Source: SZUA-545 sp050297855 (GTDB lineage Bacteria; Campylobacterota; Campylobacteria; Campylobacterales; SZUA-545). Taken from it: a stretch of 64,000 nucleotides of DNA. Numbering within the stretch: position 1 is the stretch's first letter; each line of letters begins with the position of its first letter. The notes under the pieces are model-generated. The model was not told the DNA's origin. It was given only the letters and a program-made list of their open reading frames with translations, and did not search any database. A program made the position numbers and the translations under genes. The stretch lies in assembly GCA_050297855.1 (NCBI GenBank), contig JBNKTC010000010.1:62001-126000 (forward strand), given 5' to 3'. Below, piece after piece: positions 61,550 through 64,000 of the stretch.

Positions 61550-61999
61550 ATGGATCAGGAAGAAAAAAAACAGATACGTCTTTTACTTGTGGACAACCAG
61601 AATGACGGTCTTAAGAAGATGGCGACGGTACTCAGACGGCGCTATCGTGAAGTAATACTGTGCGAGAACCTTGAGATGCTTACCCGGATGTATGCATCGG
61701 AGCGATACGATATCGTCATCGTCGCCCTGGAGATGGATGATAATGAGGGATACCAGTGTGTTGATCATATCTATTCACGCTCTCCGTCCCAGCGTATCAT
61801 CACCTACAGTGCCGAACCGGATCATCCCAGTCACGGACGGGGGTGCCCCGCATGCCTTGCAGAGAATCGGCGTCACCGTATAAGAAAACCGGTTGTTCTA
61901 AAAGAGCTCTACAGTGAAATCGAAGAGTTTGATCAAAAAAGCTGTTCGTTTGCCCAGACGGCGATGAAACTGTATGAAGGGTATGTCAGTAAAGAGTAA
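61550..61999 (+). CDS. Degenerate receiver-domain protein with HxxHxxxCxxC insert
   Basis: A 149-residue receiver-like protein. IRLLLVDNQNDG (9-20), the usual phosphoacceptor strand DIVIVALEM with Ala59 in place of Asp, IITYS and RKPVVLKEL (Lys113) follow the receiver order. Between the last two, DHPSHGRGCPACLAEN inserts His92, His95, Cys99 and Cys102, a possible metal or redox site. It cannot be phosphorylated normally. Cotranscribed with the SagB-type gene, 20 bases downstream. Confidence 0.78.
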   Translation: MDQEEKKQIRLLLVDNQNDGLKKMATVLRRRYREVILCENLEMLTRMYASERYDIVIVALEMDDNEGYQCVDHIYSRSPSQRIITYSAEPDHPSHGRGCPACLAENRRHRIRKPVVLKELYSEIEEFDQKSCSFAQTAMKLYEGYVSKE

Positions 62000-62010
62000 T
62001 TGAAGATAGA

Positions 62011-62087
62011 TGGTCGGGATGACAGGACTTGAACCTGCGACCCCCACACCCCCAGCGTGGTGCGCTACCAGACTGCGCTACATCCCG
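62011..62087 (-). tRNA. tRNA-Pro (anticodon GGG)
   Basis: A 77-base tRNA on the minus strand with encoded CCA (62011-62013). Acceptor CGGGATG/CATCCCG, D arm GCGCAGTCTGGTAGCGC, anticodon loop CTGGGGG giving GGG (complement of 62051-62053), and T arm CAGGTTCAAGTCCTG are all intact. Confidence 0.95.
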
Positions 62088-62211
62088 ACTTAAATGAAGA
62101 AGTGTATTGTAGTCGCTTTTTGCTATGAAAAGATTTAAAGGGCGAAAATAATATAAAAAAGATCCCTCCGGCGTGAAGATAGGTCATCTCTCAAAAAACA
62201 ATTTTTAAAAC

Positions 62212-62273
62212 TTGACACAACTAGACTAAAGTATTATAATTTTATCCCATAAAGTTTTATATGTACTACATAT
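62212..62273 (+). promoter_or_regulatory. Consensus promoter with downstream palindrome for the microprotein genes
   Basis: -35 TTGACA (62212-62217), a 17-base spacer and -10 TATAAT (62235-62240) are both perfect. The 15-base palindrome ATATGTACTACATAT (62259-62273) sits just after the expected start, as for an operator; AAAGTA/TACTTT (62275-62291) forms a further small hairpin. Confidence 0.8.
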
Positions 62274-62332
62274 CAAAGTAAAGAGTACTTTTTGGATTTT
62301 TTGGTTGATTCCAAACAATTTGGGAGGTATTG

Positions 62333-62425
62333 ATGAAAAATATCTTTTTAAACCGCGATTTTCTTATTTTAGCTCTTATCGAGACGGTGATCGTCCTTGG
62401 CTGTACCGTCTGCATCGCTTTTTAG
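62333..62425 (+). CDS. 30-residue membrane microprotein
   Basis: ATG 62333 to TAG 62423-62425, with GGGAGG (62322-62327) 5 bases upstream. The product MKNIFLNRDF continues into one hydrophobic span (LILALIETVIVLGC) with two cysteines and an Ala-Phe end. It is the first cistron behind a fully consensus promoter, so it is likely well expressed. No family is recognised. Confidence 0.65.
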   Translation: MKNIFLNRDFLILALIETVIVLGCTVCIAF

Positions 62426-62435
62426 GGGGGAGAAG

Positions 62436-62594
62436 ATGTATATCACCATCGATCAGCTTCTATCCTATACCCCGCTGATTATCGGCGGGAAAAAATATTG
62501 GAAGATGGGAAGCCGTATCTATATGGCCCGGATCAATTTTCTTGGCATGGTCGAATTGACGGAAGTGAGCGCTGAGGTCGGCCGCAGCGAGTAG
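62436..62594 (+). CDS. 52-residue protein cotranscribed with the microprotein
   Basis: Starts at ATG 62436 after GGGGGGAGA, 10 bases behind the upstream microprotein; an in-frame earlier ATG overlaps that gene and is unlikely. MYITIDQLLSYTPLIIGGK and KMGSRIYMARINFLGMVELTEVS show a beta-rich small protein ending GRSE. It converges on the hipA-like gene with a 12-base gap. Function unknown. Confidence 0.6.
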   Translation: MYITIDQLLSYTPLIIGGKKYWKMGSRIYMARINFLGMVELTEVSAEVGRSE

Positions 62595-62606
62595 AGAACG
62601 GTTTGA

Positions 62607-63572
62607 TCACAGCAGCCTCGGCCGGCCGAAGGTCTCACTGATATCATAGAGACGGTCGAGGTAGTAGCGCTTGAATATCTTTTGGGCGGCACTGCTCATA
62701 AAGGAGCGCTCCACCAGGTTGAAAACCGCATCTTTTTTTTCGGAAAAACTTTCCAGAAAGCGACTGGCCAGGGCTTCCTTCAGACCGATCTGCCTGGCAA
62801 ATGCCAGGAAGTCGCCGCGCGTATAGCGTATCTCGGCCCGATCTTCCCCTGAACTCTCCGTTTCAAACAGCGGCATCGGCAGCATGGGCCTCGCGTCGTA
62901 GTGCAGGACGGTGGAAATAAGACCATGTGCCGGTGCCAGTCCGAAATCACCCGACTCCCGCTGTAAAAAGGCGAACCGGTTGCCGTAGGTCTCGGTATTG
63001 CAGATGACAAAGTTAAAGACCAGCTGATTAAAAAACTTCTCCAGTTCGATAGCGGCAGCGGGAAGATGCCGTTTGATCAGGCGGGCGATTGCCAGGTAGG
63101 AGATGCCGCCTGCAGGGTTTTCACACCGGTCAAGATCGAGGCCGGAGAGGGTGCAGAGGTTTTTGTATTTTTGCCGGGTCCCGTTTTGTACATCGAAACG
63201 CCGGGTGATATATGCGGGGACGCCGTCTTTGAAATGGATCATACCCGAAGGGGCGGTATCAAGACCGAAGACCTGGGTGGCGATCTGCATCATAAGATGC
63301 CTGTTTGCCGGAATATCCTCCACGTAGCGGACCCCCGATACCGTCGGTACGGGCCGGAGGATCCACTCGCCATCATCAACGATCGCGACCTTGCCGCGGT
63401 AGATACTCAGCTGCAGCATATCACGGTCCAAAGCGATCTCTGCTCGTTCAAAAGGGAGGACGGGGGCGACTTTTTTGTTTCCGAAAAGGCGACGCCGGCA
63501 TGCGGAGCAGAAGGCGATATCTTCACCTGTCATCTCTTTAAAGCAGCCGGGACAGGCATATTTATATTTCAT
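62607..63572 (-). CDS. HipA-like protein with zinc-ribbon start and lost kinase residues
   Basis: A 321-residue HipA-family protein. The start CPGCFKEM ... FCSACRRRLFG is the four-Cys module of short HipA proteins. Landmarks ILRPVP, ITRRFD and LAPAH survive, but key sites differ: the ATP lysine is Arg (LRP, 72-74), the usual N-E of the helix is Asn90-Arg91, the catalytic Asp loop reads CNTETYGNRF (191-200, Glu for Asp and one residue short), and the metal Asp after LAPA is Gly217. A dead kinase is likely. It overlaps its HTH partner by 11 bases. Confidence 0.82.
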   Translation of the reverse strand: MKYKYACPGCFKEMTGEDIAFCSACRRRLFGNKKVAPVLPFERAEIALDRDMLQLSIYRGKVAIVDDGEWILRPVPTVSGVRYVEDIPANRHLMMQIATQVFGLDTAPSGMIHFKDGVPAYITRRFDVQNGTRQKYKNLCTLSGLDLDRCENPAGGISYLAIARLIKRHLPAAAIELEKFFNQLVFNFVICNTETYGNRFAFLQRESGDFGLAPAHGLISTVLHYDARPMLPMPLFETESSGEDRAEIRYTRGDFLAFARQIGLKEALASRFLESFSEKKDAVFNLVERSFMSSAAQKIFKRYYLDRLYDISETFGRPRLL

Positions 63573-63780
63573 GATCCATCACTTTGACACCGATGCGCAT
63601 CTCAAGCCCGAGGATCTCCAGAACCTTCTGCAACGTACCGACCGAGGTGTCCCCCGAGGCGGTTTCGATGTCCGAAATCTTCCGTATACTGACTTCGGAG
63701 AGTTCTGCCAGTTTCTGCTGGGTAATACCGATCTCTTTACGTCTTTTTTTCACCAAAGAGGCAATTTTTGTACTATTCAT
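63562..63780 (-). CDS. HipB-like XRE-family antitoxin/repressor
   Basis: A 72-residue protein starting at ATG 63780 (MNSTKIASLV); a GTG 12 bases upstream is the alternative. The XRE helix-turn-helix spans about 6-50: VKKRRKEIGITQQKLAELSEVS then IRKISDIETASGDTSVGTLQKVLEILG, with QQKLAELSEVSIRKISDIE as turn and recognition helix. The C-terminal MRIGVKVMDHEI is HipB-like. Two operator-like repeats lie upstream. Likely binds the HipA-like partner and represses the pair. Confidence 0.88.
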   Translation of the reverse strand: MNSTKIASLVKKRRKEIGITQQKLAELSEVSIRKISDIETASGDTSVGTLQKVLEILGLEMRIGVKVMDHEI

Positions 63781-63794
63781 ATCTATATCCACTT

Positions 63795-63877
63795 AAAATA
63801 TGCAATATTATACATAAATAATAAAAAAAAATAGAGAAATTAATTTCTTACTGAAAATATGCACTATTATACATAAA
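63795..63877 (-). promoter_or_regulatory. Tandem operators and promoter boxes of the hipBA-like pair
   Basis: Two 24-base direct repeats at 63795-63818 and 63854-63877 differ at one position. Each contains the imperfect palindrome TATG ... CATA and, on the minus strand, a TATAAT-like -10 box (GTATAATA). Their starts are 59 bases apart. This is the layout of cooperative HipB-type operators. Confidence 0.75.
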
Positions 63878-63949
63878 ATATAATATAAGTGAGAAAATGG
63901 CGGATTTTCTAATATATTCATCTGCCTGGAAGGGGGAGAAAAATAGGGG

Positions 63950-64000
63950 CTATTCGTCGGAAGTCGGAAGGACAATCGTAAAGCATACCCCAACGTCCGT
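63950..64000 (-). CDS. C-terminal end of a probable histidine kinase, cut by the window edge
   Basis: Sixteen residues ending GVCFTIVLPTSDE and TAG at 63950-63952 read inward from the right edge. GxxFxIxLP is the usual last strand of a histidine-kinase ATPase domain. Only this tail is visible; it is upstream of and co-directional with the hipBA-like pair, so the boundary between them holds the tandem operators. Confidence 0.5.
   Translation of the reverse strand, partial: TDVGVCFTIVLPTSDE

Overview
The window looks like a chromosomal segment of a free-living Campylobacterota (Epsilonproteobacteria), probably a sulfur/hydrogen-oxidising lineage with unusually high GC for the group. The support is the ribH-nusB-pyrF order, the carboxynorspermidine synthase/decarboxylase pair, histidine kinases with the AIAHQWRQPL H-box, a large NAD-dependent glutamate dehydrogenase and a dense set of c-di-GMP and chemotaxis genes. 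Genus cannot be fixed from the sequence alone. No rRNA operon, CRISPR array, phage or recognisable insertion sequence is present.

Layout. 1-9.6 kb: HtpX protease, NAD-glutamate dehydrogenase, a sodium:solute symporter, a DUF389 membrane protein with a lipid-kinase-like front half, two flavin-barrel proteins and a MarR regulator with matching palindromic operators at two promoters. 9.6-17.5 kb: an eight-gene minus-strand operon (small membrane protein, LolA-like carrier, three FtsX/MacB-type permeases, ATPase, outer-membrane barrel, ComF) diverging from a TetR regulator, with two near-identical TetR-type operators on the shared promoter region. 17.7-23.1 kb: a lipoprotein serpin, the spermidine-branch pair, then ribH-nusB-pyrF. 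23.2-25.4 kb: an AT-rich islet next to tRNA-Ser(GCU) holding a TerB-like/SAP/FokI-like nuclease and a tiny membrane protein. 25.4-32.5 kb: an alanine-dehydrogenase-like enzyme, a solute-binding lipoprotein overlapping a GGDEF-EAL protein, and a selenium cassette (mnmH-yedF-selD). 32.6-41 kb: yjdM, a MarR regulator, then a tightly packed minus-strand run cheW-MCP-alpha-carbonic anhydrase-maltoporin-like porin-sugar-type binding protein-histidine kinase. 41-50.9 kb: secreted lipoproteins including a very large subtilase, a lysine-rich H1-like protein, a flavodiiron protein with an ArsC-like partner and a 30-residue peptide. 50.9-58.5 kb: recQ, an ABC-F ATPase behind a leader-peptide-like region, a trans-sulfuration enzyme, an MBL hydrolase, mntP. 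58.5-64 kb: a GGDEF protein, a SagB-type oxidase with a terminator-like leader plus a degenerate receiver, tRNA-Pro(GGG), two microproteins behind a consensus promoter, and a HipBA-like pair whose HipA lacks catalytic residues.

The strongest leads are the tRNA-linked nuclease islet, the inhibitory-type serpin, the HipA pseudokinase with tandem operators, the ABC-F leader, the SagB leader, the six-gene sensing operon, and a compact structured repeat at 49.6 kb. Functions of partnerships are inferred from gene order and motifs; none is proven here.
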